A stretch of 64,000 nucleotides of DNA from Cymbomonas tetramitiformis (GCA_001247695.2 LGRX02025776.1:113727-177726), one strand, 5' to 3'. Shown: positions 10,701 through 22,283, counted from the stretch's first letter. The notes: generated by a model not told the origin, from the letters alone. Translations and numbers: made by a program.

Positions 10701-12072
10701 GGATGAGCGGTACTATGTCAGGTTTCCGAAGGGGTACATTCATCCCAAAGGATATGTAGGTGCCTATATGAAGAAGGCACTCTACGGACATCGGACCTCA
10801 GGCAGACTCTGGTCAGAGACCGCACACAGATTCATGACAGACCGCTACCCTACACTCAGCAGGTCCACATATGATGAGTGCCTATACATCGGCTGGATTG
10901 ACACTCAGCTCTTCATAGTCCTCATCTATGTTGATGACTTCATTGTGGCTTGTGCCGATGAGCTGTCCAGAGCCCGCTTTCACACTGACATCATGTCCAC
11001 ATTTCAGGCCACCTACTCTGGTGTCCTCAACCAGTTCCTCCAGCTCAGAGTTGATGTTCAGACTGAGACACTTCCTACAGGAGAGTCATACCCGACCAGG
11101 ATTGAGCTTTCACACGAGCGGAGCATCACAGATCTGTGTGCTAAGTTCAGCATAAACACGGATAAGCAGCCACCTCGATCACCGATGACAGAGGGTCTCT
11201 CCCTCCCCATTCCCTCACCTGATACCATTGACAGGTCCATTGAGACACCCCTCAGATCCTTGATCTACTCTCTGCTCTGGTTAGCCAGGACAGTCAGACC
11301 CGACATATATTACCACGTCACATATCTGGCTCAGTTCTGCCACCAGCCCACAGTTGAAGCCCTCACCGCTGCCAAACGGATTCTACACTATGCCTATTCC
11401 ACCAGGGACTACACACTTGCTATGGCTATTGACTCTGCAGCACCCCAGCTCACCGCATTTTGTGACTCAGACCATGCAGGAGACACTGCCACACGGAACT
11501 CAGTTTCCGGCTACTGTCTCTACTTTCACGGTATGCTCATTGACTGGTGGTCAAAGAAGCAGAAGTCATGCACTGCCCTTCACTCTACAGAGGCAGAGTA
11601 TGTTGCCATGTCAGAGGCATGCACCTCCGCCCTGGCCATCTATAACACACTGACAGAGTTCTTTCCCTCAGATGAGCTCATCACCATCAATGTAGACAAC
11701 TCAGCAGTTCAGACTCTAGTCACTCAGCGGGCACTCTCTTCTAAGCTCAAACACATTGCGGTTCGGTACCACGCGGTTAGGAACTGGTGTCAGGGGCCCC
11801 TCAGGAAGTTTACACCGGTCTGGATTCCGACTGATGACAATCAGTCTGACATTTTCACAAAAGCCCTTCCTATCACCAAACACGGGGTTCCCATTATTGA
11901 CAAGTTCACTGCCCGCCTATTGGATATTAAGGACCGGCGTGTTAAGCTGGTTGAGAAGCTACGAGCAGCTGAAGCACAGCAGCTACATGCCCAGCAGCAA
12001 CAACTACAACAACAGCAACGACAGGATGAGATTGTCCTAGCATCACTGCAGCGGCAGAACTTGATAGGGTGA
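7681..12072 (+). CDS. pol: Copia Pol: protease, MTase-like insert, integrase, RT, RNase H
   Basis: The open frame runs from the codon after the gag TGA to TGA 12070-12072; no ATG begins it, so it needs readthrough. Counting residues from 7708: protease with DSGAS near 40; a segment at about 199-310 with WANPPF near 241-246, resembling Dam-type N6-adenine methyltransferases; the integrase zinc region with H, H, C, C at about 355-410; the integrase core with D in ADIWG (~447), D in HTDCATEY (~513) and E in QAQIEVLW (~552); copia RT with YDVSQAF and YVDD (~1075); RNase H with DSDHAGD (~1251) and STEAEY (~1294). The C-terminus is glutamine-rich. All hallmark catalytic residues are present, so the enzyme may be functional. 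The product replicates the element through an RNA intermediate. Confidence 0.92.
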   Translation, partial: DLRPCGCSAVGRDLSCTDSAPHCPHGTPVFLPLLGKGRRASNTHGHLLVDSGASHLLLNNRELFTELSPCTSSMTTASDQHYKPHSVGTASIDFQYTDGTWITLPFLQAFYDPNAPNLLSVRQMLRHGARSPDFIDLTWHHGASLFDLYDTGRDYVVHPSSWRATPSAHSIAQRRPLLQPAPSELAEKGTVDWMVARSAYREFAQHSPHGYCDTDLYTDGIPYPRGNTQCQHYYSLEDPAEDHVWCGRSFWANPPFINSIIQRMLMKMLEDFWLDPNNTSYTVCLRKSPSAAWWPLTYHFQEIATIPAGTPGFFSRPRAGTYSPQDLTDAGEEGGADRVFIQGAPFDTIILFKDATTVPRIDPHQYLHACLGHYSHQYIAHLFSQGLQFAVPRRHLSMKTLRTILSGYGCAHCNTWNAKRPGPFNVFDRANRTPPPALPASHRPVKWEQSRPFQHIFADIWGPCKPPGYDESVFISAFKCPVTKKAFGYASPSKGGQHFHLQIVLDDIQSHGFTPETITFHTDCATEYTSEEMKTLLRQYRMRHETGPPYMHEFQAQIEVLWRDMQKIMNSTMRTYDAPLYTWPLAALHAINTVLNVMPNKHIGMDTPHLRYTGRHFDYTELRPFWSECNVWQDPAQRSKAGAKADTSAKLQPKSKPYRYVGNLTPGNYLCLDTVKGKLKALSRPTFVTDPALMAKTLANTHNTLVDPASTAIFTKKLYPIRRPAALSSPDILQLACSTHESETFAYVKVQCAKLKHPVWVKLIHYLQLVKSHYATLISFLKHRHKHGAPNVFYPCFAMCSAKPVDRQKYHPAVIVSVDHKPQVQHRYQVYFDSADSHSTQYADTDAVIISPDQKAMLLALRDADSDPADFPSDAFMDEPDPATYRQARLSPNWRQWHKAIQSEIDGILQPDRADPVTAFPPGSTVLPSKFVFKLKKLTDGSLDKFKARCTTRGDMDRTFYEEAETFAPTPPQLTTFRLLLALCLKHRLMPYHYDVSQAFLQALIPEDERYYVRFPKGYIHPKGYVGAYMKKALYGHRTSGRLWSETAHRFMTDRYPTLSRSTYDECLYIGWIDTQLFIVLIYVDDFIVACADELSRARFHTDIMSTFQATYSGVLNQFLQLRVDVQTETLPTGESYPTRIELSHERSITDLCAKFSINTDKQPPRSPMTEGLSLPIPSPDTIDRSIETPLRSLIYSLLWLARTVRPDIYYHVTYLAQFCHQPTVEALTAAKRILHYAYSTRDYTLAMAIDSAAPQLTAFCDSDHAGDTATRNSVSGYCLYFHGMLIDWWSKKQKSCTALHSTEAEYVAMSEACTSALAIYNTLTEFFPSDELITINVDNSAVQTLVTQRALSSKLKHIAVRYHAVRNWCQGPLRKFTPVWIPTDDNQSDIFTKALPITKHGVPIIDKFTARLLDIKDRRVKLVEKLRAAEAQQLHAQQQQLQQQQRQDEIVLASLQRQNLIG

Positions 12073-12253
12073 CCCGAGGCGAGGGAAGGTGGGCCTCTGC
12101 GAGCATGTCTATTTCTAAAGACCCGGAGGCACCAATAGGACCAGTTCTTGCCAATGCAAATGCCTGATATATGCTTGCTCCGTTCTTCGAGTATTATGAT
12201 ATTTGCTTACATTACCATGCCACTGCCACACACATCCACAGAATGTGGTGGTG
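12073..12253 (+). other. Copia 3' untranslated region
   Basis: About 180 bp between pol and the 3' LTR. No clear polypurine tract is visible; the bases just before the LTR are GT-rich (GTGGTGGTG). Confidence 0.7.
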
Positions 12254-12608
12254 TCACGGGGGACTAGATATACCGTACTGCCCCCTGTATGACATTCCTC
12301 GATGCATGTGACAGATGACTGCATTATTATTCGGCTCGAGACCGCGAGTCATAGCGACAGAGACCGCGAGTCACAGCGATAGTGACTGCGAGCCACGTGT
12401 TAGAGTACTCGAGCATCACCGTAGCCGTACTCGTACAGACTTACACAGCGCACGTAGCATAAGCTACTTAGACTCTCAGACTCTCATATGATATATCTTC
12501 ACAGACATATTATCACCGTTTGAGCCTCATATTTTTGCGTACAGCGATAGTATTAAAACACGGATATATAGAATATTCTACCCTATATGTGTTTCATACT
12601 ATCCATTA
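12254..12608 (+). repeat. Copia 3' LTR
   Basis: Direct repeat of 3024-3379 with a few mismatches. It is followed by the target duplication TACCA at 12609-12613, after which gypsy A gag resumes. Confidence 0.92.
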
Positions 12609-13915
12609 TACCAGCTATTAATCCAGATCCATCCACCTGGTTCTTTGATATCTTAGGCTCATATGATGCCTTCAGTCGGTTTAAAATACCCAAATGGCTT
12701 ACTGGTTACGCTGATACCCAGACCAGATTTGATGAGATAGGGTATTTCGACAACATCAATCGTATGAAACCCGACATGAGTAGATACAGAGACCCAGAGA
12801 CAGAACCGCAGGAGCCAGAGGAAGATTATTCAGAGGATCGTGCTCCACCGACCGGTATTCACAGACCCTGATGATGGTCATTTACCCCCAGCCAGTACTT
12901 GCTCCATCCGCACTTGTTCCAAAGGTGAAAATGGCTCCACCTAAGGAATGCAAGGTCGGACAGGATGCTGAGATTTGGATGGAAACAGTAGACAAATACT
13001 TTCAGTTTACCTATCCAGGTGTGCCAGATAAGGATCTTATTACAGTCTTCCTCACACTCATTCAGAACGATGACAGACACTATTTTCAGGTCGTGGCCAA
13101 AAAGCCAGATGCCACGTATGAAAATATCAGAAATACATTCCTCAGCCAGTTTGGTAATCCACACAAAAGATCAGTTGCCAAAAAGCATATTATGGCACTG
13201 AATCAGGGAAACCAGACCTTTGCAGATTATCTCCGCACGTTCACATCACTGGCTGCTTTAGCATCGGTTGATCTGGATGATGCCTTGATAAAGGACGGAT
13301 TCATCAGTAATATGGAATCAGATTTACGGAAACAGTTCCATCTTAGATTCCTTACGGAAGATGAAAGGAATAACCTGTCGTGGGCACAGACCACACAGGT
13401 TCTGCTCGATTTGAATTTTGTAGTTCATTCGAAGCAGTCAGAAACCCTTCACTATAGGGGACAGAAGGAACGGTCAGGAGGCCCAGTCAGAAAAGACAAG
13501 GACAAACGCCGTGGCAAAAAGCCTTATGACAGATCCAATCGGAATCGCAATGGCAACCAGAATCAGAATGCCAACCAGAATTCCCAGAGGAATAAAGGGA
13601 AAGGAGGAAAAGGCAAGGGAAAAGGAAAAGGAAAAGGAGCAGCAGCAAATCCTCCTCAGCCTTGTCAACGTTGTGGTCGTACCAATCACGTATTCACAAA
13701 GAATTGTTTTTCCACCAAGACACCAGAAGGGAAATCTATAAAAGGCAATCCTCCAGCTCAGAATCCATACAGAGGACAACAGCAACAGAATAATCAGGGT
13801 GCTAAAAATGAGTCTAACAAACTTGTAAAAACAGTCAACACCCTGGTTAAGGAGCTACAGAATCAGCAGAGCATCAATGCAGCAGTTCCAGCTCCAGTTC
13901 CAGCTCCAGCATCAG
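12609..13915 (+). pseudogene. gag: Gypsy A Gag (main part), cut at its 3' end by gypsy B
   Basis: This frame continues the gag interrupted at 3023. It matches gypsy B gag (18428-19700) almost codon for codon: an N-terminal region with PSTWFFDILGSYD, a capsid-like helical domain with FADYLRTFTSLAAL, a Lys/Gly/Asn-rich basic stretch, and a zinc knuckle beginning CQRCGRTNH with a spacing change before the last Cys. A frame change lies near 12860, where the product is otherwise collinear. The native 3' end is interrupted at 13915 by the gypsy B LTR, which supplies an accidental stop at 13927-13929. The role is structural (nucleocapsid) by family. Confidence 0.85.
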
Positions 13916-14551
13916 TGTCAGAGTTATGACCGATGACATATGTGCCATACATATCATACGTGTCATACCTGTCATGTCATGTCATGTCATGTCATGTCAT
14001 GTCATGTCATGTCATGTCATGTCATGTCATGTCATGTCGTGTCGTGTCGTGTCATGTCATGTCGTGTCGTGTCGTGTCGTGTCGTGTCGTGTCATGTCAT
14101 ATATTATAATGACAGACAGTCGTCAGTACGGTCGACTATGACATGTACAGTCATACCATCTGTCATTCACTCACCTTGAGTGACACCTGTCATCGAGAGG
14201 CCAGGTTGTGGCATCGAGATGACAAAGCAAGATGAAGTCTTGAAGAACCAAAGTGTTCGGAGAAAACTCATCTTCGCTTCAAGCATGTTCTGAACAAGCA
14301 TGCGAGTATCATATGGCTTATTCGTTCAGCCGATACTGATTGTTCAACCAATGCCTTGGGTTCACAACCCAATTGTGGTGGCATCTATGAGATGCGGGGC
14401 ATTGCGTAAATGAGGTAGCATTGAGCTACAACAGTCACTTCTGAAGAAGCACTGCACTCATACCCACACGTACGCTGCGTGAGCTATTAACGTTCCATAA
14501 TAGCCTCGCTATATATCATATATCATATCGCTTCCTAGCGAAGCCCAAAGA
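13916..14551 (+). repeat. Gypsy B 5' LTR
   Basis: Begins TGTCAGAGTTATGACC and ends CCCAAAGA. It matches the 3' LTR except for a much longer TGTCA array. It is preceded by ATCAG (13911-13915). Confidence 0.9.
13969..14098. repeat. (TGTCA)n / (TGTCG)n microsatellite in the 5' LTR
   Basis: About 130 bp of 5 bp repeats. The equivalent tract in the 3' LTR (about 44272-44311) is far shorter, which explains most of the LTR length difference (636 versus 565 bp). Confidence 0.95.
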
Positions 14552-14552
14552 G

Positions 14553-14570
14553 TGGTATTCTCTGACTCGT
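14553..14570 (+). promoter_or_regulatory. Candidate primer-binding site of gypsy B
   Basis: TGGTATTCTCTGACTCG begins one base after the 5' LTR. Starting with TGG (complement of the tRNA CCA end) at this position is diagnostic of an LTR-element PBS. I cannot name the tRNA. Confidence 0.6.
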
Positions 14571-16328
14571 CAAGGCGACGAACTGAGGACGCATCAAGTG
14601 TGAGTGCAGTAGTAGAGATATCGAATTTTGTGTGCGCAGGTTGCGGATCGCATAAATCAAACAGGCGTCGCAGTCGCACATATATCGACATATCTCGCAT
14701 AAACAGCGAAAGCAGTGCGCGAGGAGACATCGTCACAGTCGCATTTATTCGCATACACGCCGTCTGAGATAACAGCGCGAGAAGGTGTGCATACAGCATG
14801 CCGATCGCACATATGCGCTGCCACCATTCGTAAAATTGTTCGAGATTCGACAAACTGACGCGCAGATGCACAAATCATCATCAGTGTATGTTTCGTATAC
14901 AAAATGGCATTCGTATCATATGCCGTACATATCTGCAACGAGATATGATCACCATTCGCAGCGCGCACATCACCATTCGCAGCGCGCACATCAGCGATTC
15001 ATCAAAGTCGCAATAAATCGCAGTTTGCAGTTTTAATGCGTATACCGATCTCGTCATCGAAAAATCATCATTTCAAATGGTCGCAAAAATCACTTGTCGA
15101 CGTGCGCATGATCATTTTGCTTGACAGGATATGTATACACCTGCTAGACGCATCATAACAGATGACGCGCGATGATGGTATACATAGATGCAGCATGCTA
15201 CAATATCTGTGATGCTCGCACAATAAAGATGATGCTCATTCACTGTCAGATTCACATACAAACTTGCAATCATGAGTGTGTACTATATGCTGTGTGAGTA
15301 GCTATACACACACACACACACTCAGTATGACAGATAAGTGGATGCTGTGCAGCAAACATCACTGTGTGTACAATTATATGAGTGTGCAGTGATTATAATA
15401 CTTGCAGCACCACACACACACACACACACTTGCAGTATATACTAATCATTCAGTATATACCAAGTGCATGCACCATTCATTACTATACTGTGCAGTGATA
15501 ACATGCAGTTTGATTTCACTTTGTTATACAGTGACATGTGCATACATTTATGCATTCAGCTTGATCACGATAGCAGCTGTCATGCATGAACCAGCTTGAC
15601 CACGATAGCAGCTGGTATATATGGTCTCATATAACAATGCATCAGACATTGCACATAGCATACCTGCTGTGCATGTAAACTATATTTGAACCCATATGGT
15701 GTAAGGTGCCTCTTCAGTGGTCTTAACACAACAATTAGCTCAGTATATCCTGACGCGGGATTTGGGATGGATATATTGTTCTATTGTGGATCACTGAAAG
15801 GAATGCTCACCGGAACCATGTGTAAAATATACCCAAGCAACTCATCACTGCAGATGAGATATGCAGGATTACAATTACTAACCGAGCTGATATACATCAT
15901 GTTAGATACATTCTGTGAGTGGTATACAGATCATCCAATGTGATATATCAACTTGGTATAGTGTAATGAATCAGCAATTACCTATATACAAGTGTGTGTA
16001 GTAGCATAAATCCCACACACACACACATTGTACTCAATCAGAAAGCACCGCACATAAGTTATTGCATACACAAGTCACTGCAACTTATGTATAATACTGA
16101 TATCATTAAGTATAATGACATTACACCGATTCCCAAGTGTAATAATCAAGTCACTGACACTACTATGTAAGCTGACAACACACTGACTCGAAAGTGTAGT
16201 GGTCAAATATCATATCAACACATAATACATAGTACCATCCAGCTAACACATGTGCGAGCTGGATGTCATGTGATGGCGATAGATATGGGACAGAATCAAG
16301 CAACATGCTGTAGGGCTGGATGGAGATA

Positions 16329-16885
16329 CAGTAATCACTCACCGTTAAGAAAACCCGACGATAAGAAAGTAGCCAGCGTTTCAGGGGGGCCAAGTTGGTA
16401 AATATCGCTGGCTGGTTTTTGAAGGTTATGGCACGGACCAAAATAAGAAATATTGGTGCTGGCTGGCCGGCCTAAAATATGATTCTCCAATTTCTTATAG
16501 CTAAGAAAAAATTGCTGGCATTTGCAAAGATTACATATGATATTATATATATGTGACATCAATATATCACTTCTCTCAATATTTCATGCACATCGATATA
16601 CAACCACAATTCAAATAATAAGGGACAACTAGTACAACACATCAGATACATATGTGTGGACAGCTGGTGTTCATACGCTCATTATACTGTGAAAATTTTA
16701 AGAAACTGTCTGCGCTAGGTGCGTGTCCATGTGGATGGCTAAGAAATGCGCTGGCTGAGTGAAGAGATCGCGGTCCACTATTCATAGCGTTTTCATATGA
16801 CGCTGGCGCTGACGGGGTACCCAAGTTGGTGAATATCGCTGGCTGGCCCCATATCTCCTGTTTTCTTAAAGGTGGGTGATTACTG
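16329..16885. mobile_element. MITE 1, mariner-like (557 bp)
   Basis: Ends CAGTAATCACTCACC...GGTGGGTGATTACTG form terminal inverted repeats of about 26 bp, flanked by TA on both sides (16327-16328 and 16886-16887). The same site in gypsy A (TA 1432-1433) is empty. TA duplication plus CAGT-type ends are typical of Tc1/mariner-derived MITEs. It encodes no protein. Internal words (GGGTACCC, TCGCTGGCTGG) are shared with MITE 2. Confidence 0.9.
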
Positions 16886-18081
16886 TATCTCCAGACCCGA
16901 AGGCATTATACAATGCTCAAAAAGCAGCTGGTCATTGCTGAGCATTGTCCATTCGTCCCACTCACTATTGTTGGAGCAACAACAACAACTACATTGCATC
17001 ATGACAATTGATACAGAACTGATCAGTCCAAAATGCATGTAAATCTTTCAGATCGGAACTATATTGACATCTGATAGAGGTTGTTGTGGACACACACACA
17101 CACACACACACATTTGTGTGTGTGTGTGGCACTGCTTAGATATATTTATCAAGCTCTGTCCAAATCTACTTGGAAACTAAAGCTATCATTTGATACTCTT
17201 TCAGTAAGTAGATGATAGGTTCTGACAAGTTATCACTTAAGTTATCACACTTAAAGTTGATGCACCTAAAATATATCTTGGTCCACTTTCCATAGGTTTA
17301 AATCAGCAAAACCCATATGTGTGTGCAACCACACATACTGACCATCGAATATCTTCACTAAAAAGCCATGAAAAATTCCATGTGCAAAAGTGAGATAAGC
17401 TACGTGAGTTCTGTAAGTTGCACATTACACAACCACTGATATATATGTACTATAGTACATATATAAGTGGCCAGAAAAGGTGAAAAATGGGTAAAAACCC
17501 TTGGCGGGAGATTTCAAAACTGAAATTCGGACTCCATTTTTTCACGAATTATCATTTTATACCTATTAAGGTATCTGAAAAACATAATGTGCACAGTCAT
17601 ATCTCGTGTAACACCCTAAATATCAGGTATGTAACACCTAGGGGTATACAAAGTTGCTGTAACAAAATACGTGAAAAACTAATACGTATGATTTCAAAAT
17701 GAAAATTTGGGTTTCATTTTTTTCGTTACTCCATTTTATTAGCTATTGAAAAATATGCTCAAAATAGTACAGCACTTGTAACACCCTATAACTATATATA
17801 ATCACGTGTACAGTTACAGGGGTGTAACATACCTCCTAAATACCACGTGATACACAGTGATATATTAAATGCAGTTTTGCTTCAATTTCTTTGAAAAATG
17901 TTCATACTGCTTTAATTTGACATAATTTAAAGTTACTGATACCAAGTAACACCCTAATATCACTGTGGGAGATAAGGGTCACTGTAACACTATATACCCT
18001 GAAATGCCGCTATATACTAGCAAAACACTCTGTGTTTGGCATTATGTCATGCTGAAATCAGCACAATCATGACAATATATG

Positions 18082-18191
18082 GGGCAACAACCCAAGAACT
18101 GTTGGGCAAAAACCCAAGAACTGTCGGGCAACAACCCAAAAACCGTAGGGCGACAACCCAAGGACTGTAGGGCTGCAACCCTAAAACTGTA
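18082..18191. repeat. 22 bp tandem repeat in the gypsy B leader
   Basis: About five copies of the GGGCAACAACCCAAG-type unit also seen at 2709-2774. Copy number differs between the two gypsy copies. Confidence 0.88.
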
Positions 18192-18427
18192 TAAGCTGCT
18201 TCCTATAAGGACTGCATGCTATATTATGAGGTATTAAGGCACTTGACAACTGCCTGTGTGTTCACACTTCCTTGAGGGGGGAAGAAGGTGGATATATACA
18301 TACATCACCTCATTATTATGTACAGAAATAATACATGTACAATATATAGATATATATCATATTATATATGTCACACACACACACTCAGCCAGTTGAAGGT
18401 ATTTTGGTGTTGTGTTTTGTTTTATAG

Positions 18428-19780
18428 ATGGCAGAAGAACCAGATGTTCCAGCTATCAATCCAGATCCATCTACCTGGTTCTTTGATATCTTAGGCTCTT
18501 ACGATGCCTACAGTCGGTTTAAGATACCCAAATGGCTCACTGGTTATGATAATACCCAGACCAGATTCGATGAGATAGGGTACTTCGACAACATCAGTCG
18601 TATGAAACCCGACATGAGCAGATATAGAGATCCTGAGTCAGAACCACAGGATCCAGACGAAGAGTATACAAAGGATCGTGCTCCAACAGTTTTCACAGAC
18701 CCTGATGATGGTCCAGTGCCAGCACCAGCTCCATCCGCATTAGTTCCAAAGGTGAAAATGACTCCACCTAAGGAATATAAGGCAAGACAGGATGCTGAGA
18801 TTTGGTTGGATACAGTGGATAGATACTTTCAGTTCACCTATCCAGGAGTTCCAGACAAGGACATTATTACAGTCTTCCTGACACTGTCTCATACAGAACA
18901 ATGACCGACATTATTTTCAGGTCGTGGCCAAACAGCCAGATGCCACGTATGAGAATATCAGAAGGACATTCCTCAGTCAGTTTGGCAATCCACATAAAAG
19001 ATCAGTAGCCAAAAAGCATCTTATGGTGCTGAATCAAGGAAACCAGACCTTTGCAGATTATCTCCGCACGTTCACATCACTGGCTGCATTAGCATCAGTT
19101 GATCTGGATGATGCTTTGATAAAGGACAGATTCATCAGTAATATGGAATCAGATCTTCGCAAACAGTTCCATCTGAGATTCCTTACAGAAGACGAAAGGA
19201 ATAATTTGTCGTGGGCACAAACCACACAGATCCTGCTCTATTTGAATTATGTTGTTCATTCGAAGCAGTCAGAGACCCTGCACTATAGGGGGCAAAAGGA
19301 ACAGTCAGGAGGCCTAGTCAGAAAAGACAAGGACAAAGGCCGTGGCAAAAAGCCATATGACAGATCCAATCGGAACTGGAATCAGAATCAGAATGGCAAT
19401 CAAAATCGAAATGCCAATCAGAATTCCCAAAGGAATAAAGGGAAAGGAGGAAAAGGCAAAGGCAAAGGAAAAGGGAAAGGATCAGCATCAAATCCTCCTA
19501 AGCCTTGCCAACGTTGTGGTCGTACCAATCACGTCACAAAGGATTGTTTCTCCACCAGGACACCAGAAGGAAAACCTATAAAAGGCAATCCTCCAGCTCA
19601 GAATCCATACAGAGGACAGCAATAACAAGATAATCAGGGTGCTAAGAACGAGTCTAACAAACTTGTGAAAACGATCAACACCCTGGTTAAGGAGCTACAG
19701 ACTCAGCAGAGCATCAATGCGGCAGTTGCAGTTCCAGCTCCAGCTTCAGATCCAGCTCCTCAGGGAAACTCTCAGGGTAC
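18428..19780 (+). pseudogene. gag: Gypsy B Gag, broken
   Basis: Starts MAEEPDVPAINPDPS. Relative to gypsy A it has a frameshift near 18885-18905 and a nonsense codon (CAATAA) at 19620-19625, so the full Gag is not made. Recognisable parts in order are an N-terminal acidic region, a capsid-type helical domain with FADYLRTF, a basic Lys/Gly/Asn tract, and an intact CX2CX4HX4C zinc knuckle (CQRCGRTNHVTKDC, near 19504-19545). After the stop, sequence homologous to the gag-protease linker continues. Confidence 0.88.
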
Positions 19781-19879
19781 TGCGCGGGTACCAGTGTTGA
19801 GAGCACCCCGAAGGTAAATCAGCCTGAAGATGCCACTGAAGCAAGTGGCCGGGTTGAGAGTATCTCAGAAGAAGTCCTT

Positions 19880-22283
19880 TCCAGTCTAACATTACAGTTT
19901 CAGCAGATGGATACTCCCTCAGAGCACATCGCACAGATGCAGTCTCAGACAGCACAGCTGAAATCACAGAAGAAGCTGTTGTTGTACAAAGGGAAAGTAT
20001 ATGGACAGAGTACTCATATATTGGTGGATCCAGGAGCTACATCGTCTTTTATCGACAGACGGTTTGCTTCTCAGCTTGGTATTGCACCAACAGATTCCTC
20101 ATCATCATTCTCAGTGGGATTGGCTGGAGGAAGCCAACTACCCTGTACATCCTATCTTCCCAATGCTACATTCACGCTGGGTAAGTATAAGGACACAGAG
20201 GATTTCTACATCATTGACATGAAACCCTTCACCGTCATCCTGGGTCAAGATTGGTTGGAGAGAAGAAATCCACACATTGACTTCCAGTCCAAGAATATAA
20301 CGATCACGAGGAAACACTCATCAGGTTCCAGTGTTCGCACAGTTCTGTCCAGAGTTGAACAGCCTCCAGGCTCAGATGACCTTCCTGAAATGGAATTGGT
20401 CAGTGCGTGCCACCACTATGAGAAAGCACCTACGTCGTATACGATCCAGTGGGTCGGCTGAAGAAGCCGTAGCTTATCTCTTCTTTCTCTCAAAGGTCGA
20501 TGGTGAACTGGTCATGACAGCAGCAGACTCAGACACCACTATGGAAGACCCAAAGGTCACAGCAGCACGTGATCAGATGAGGGAAGACTTTTCAGATATT
20601 TTCCAGGAGGATCTTCCAGCTGGCCACAGGCCAGAACGGTTTGAAGGTGGATATCATCGCATCAACATTGAACCTGGGCATAAGCCACCATCACAGCCAG
20701 TTCGTACCATTCCAGTGCCTATGATGGAGGAGCTCAAATGACAGATCATCAAATATGTCGAACTGGGTATCCTTCGTCCGTCATCATCACCATATGGATG
20801 TCCAATCATTTTCGCTCCTAAGCCAGGGGGGAAGTGGAGGATGTGCTGTGATTATCGCGGAGCCCTTAATAACATCACTATAAAGGACACGTATCCATTG
20901 CCACCTCACGACACCCTTCTTGAACAGCTTAAAGGTGCACGATGGTTTAGCAGATTTGACTTCAATCAGTTCTTCCATCAGATTCCTATACACCTAGATG
21001 ACATTCACAAAACATCAATACGTACCAGATACGGTTCATATGAGGGGACAGTAATGCCTTTCGGGTTAACTACCGCTCCTGCAACCGCTCTTCGTGTTGG
21101 AAATCGAGCATTCTTTGACTGCATCGATCAGTTCTTGGTCATTTTCATGGATGACACCATAGTGTACAGTCCAGATTTTGACAGCCACGTGAAGCATGTT
21201 CGACAGCTCTTACAGCGCTGCAGAGATCATCAGTTCTACATCAGGCCTTCTAAGGTTGAGTTGTTCGTCAGATCCATCGATTTTATCGGACACCATATCT
21301 CTGAGGCAGGCCTATCCATCATCGAAGACAGAATCCGTGCAGTCATGGCTATCCAGCCTCCAGTGTCGCATGGTCCAACCGTTGGTAAACAGCCTCTACG
21401 CTGTATGGCTAAAGATGGCAAGTCATCTCTTCGGTCATTCTTGGGCATGGTCGGCCAGTTTAGGAGATTTATACCAAAGTTCTCCAAGATTGCCGAGCCG
21501 CTCAATCGTCTCCTTAAAGATAATGCAGAGTTTGTCTGGGAATCTGAGCAGCGGCAGGCATTTGATAATCTCAAAAGTGCCGTCTGCCATGCTCCAGTAC
21601 TACAGCTTCCAGATCAGAAACTGCCATCTATTATGGAGGTCGATGGATCAGGCACACACGTTGGTCAAGTGGTATTACAGGATCAAGGAAAAGGTATGAA
21701 GCCATGTGGCTATCACAGCGTCACTCTTTCTGATACACAGAGACGCTGGCCTATTCCTGAGATCGAGCTATTTGCCATTGTGGAGGGCTTCCGATTCTTT
21801 CGCCACATCTTGTTGGGAGCTCCTGAGACTACTGTACGCTCAGATCATCAGCCACTGGTTTATTTCCAGTCTAAATCCACACTAAGCCCCAAACAGGCGA
21901 GGTGGTTGGATGAGCTCTCCGAGTACAACTTCCGGATAGAGCACATTTCTGGCGAGAAGAATAAGGTTGCAGATGCACTCACTCGTATTTCTACACTTTT
22001 TGAACTCACTGATTGTCTGCAACATATAGACATCAGCGAGGTTCCAGTCATTGACATACAGTATCGTCTACAGATTCTACATTCATTGCTCTTATATCTG
22101 CATCATCAGCTCATCAGCTTCACGACATTATTATATCCCAGTATGATCGTGACACATTTGCACAGACCATATTATCTAAGCTGGCATCGTCGACATCATC
22201 ACAGTCAGTCAGCAATTTCGAGCTCATTCAGGGGTTGATCTATCGCAAGACCATATATGGCAGACAGCTTTACATTCTACCTA
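19880..22283 (+). pseudogene. pol: Gypsy B Pol, 5' part: protease, RT, RNase H
   Basis: Protease at about 20018-20060 with LVDPGATSSFID, where a chromovirus usually has D-S-G. RT includes DYR, DFNQFFHQI and FMDD (near 21145). RNase H includes VDGSGTHVG (near 21640) and DHQPLVYF. Compared with gypsy A it has an extra-base frameshift near 20403, a CGA to TGA change at 20739, an added codon in DYRGALNN, and another frame change near 22100. It runs into MITE 2 at 22284 in the linker before the integrase. The nucleotide match to gypsy A is very close. Confidence 0.88.

Larger units (their letters stand above)
3024..12608 (+). mobile_element. Ty1/copia LTR retrotransposon with complete domains
   Basis: A 9,585 bp element bounded by ~356 bp LTRs (3024-3379 and 12254-12608) that differ at only a few positions by eye, and flanked by the 5 bp duplication TACCA. 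The LTR ends read TCACGG...ATTA rather than TG...CA. It encodes a very long Gag followed, in the same frame after a single TGA, by protease, a methyltransferase-like insert, integrase, RT and RNase H in copia order. The near-identical LTRs and long open frames indicate a recent insertion. Confidence 0.93.
14552..18427 (+). other. Gypsy B long untranslated leader
   Basis: About 3.9 kb with no credible gene, interrupted by a 557 bp MITE. It contains CA/TG microsatellites, a 22 bp tandem repeat (about 18082-18191) and AT-rich inverted motifs. It ends in a T-rich tract plus TTTATAG immediately before the gag ATG at 18428, as in gypsy A. A leader this long with an acceptor-like end could be removed as an intron; this is inference. 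Confidence 0.7.

Noticed and set aside
13926..14179. Frames encoding MSCHVMSCHV-type repeats
   Set aside because: Translations of the TGTCA microsatellite in the gypsy B LTR.
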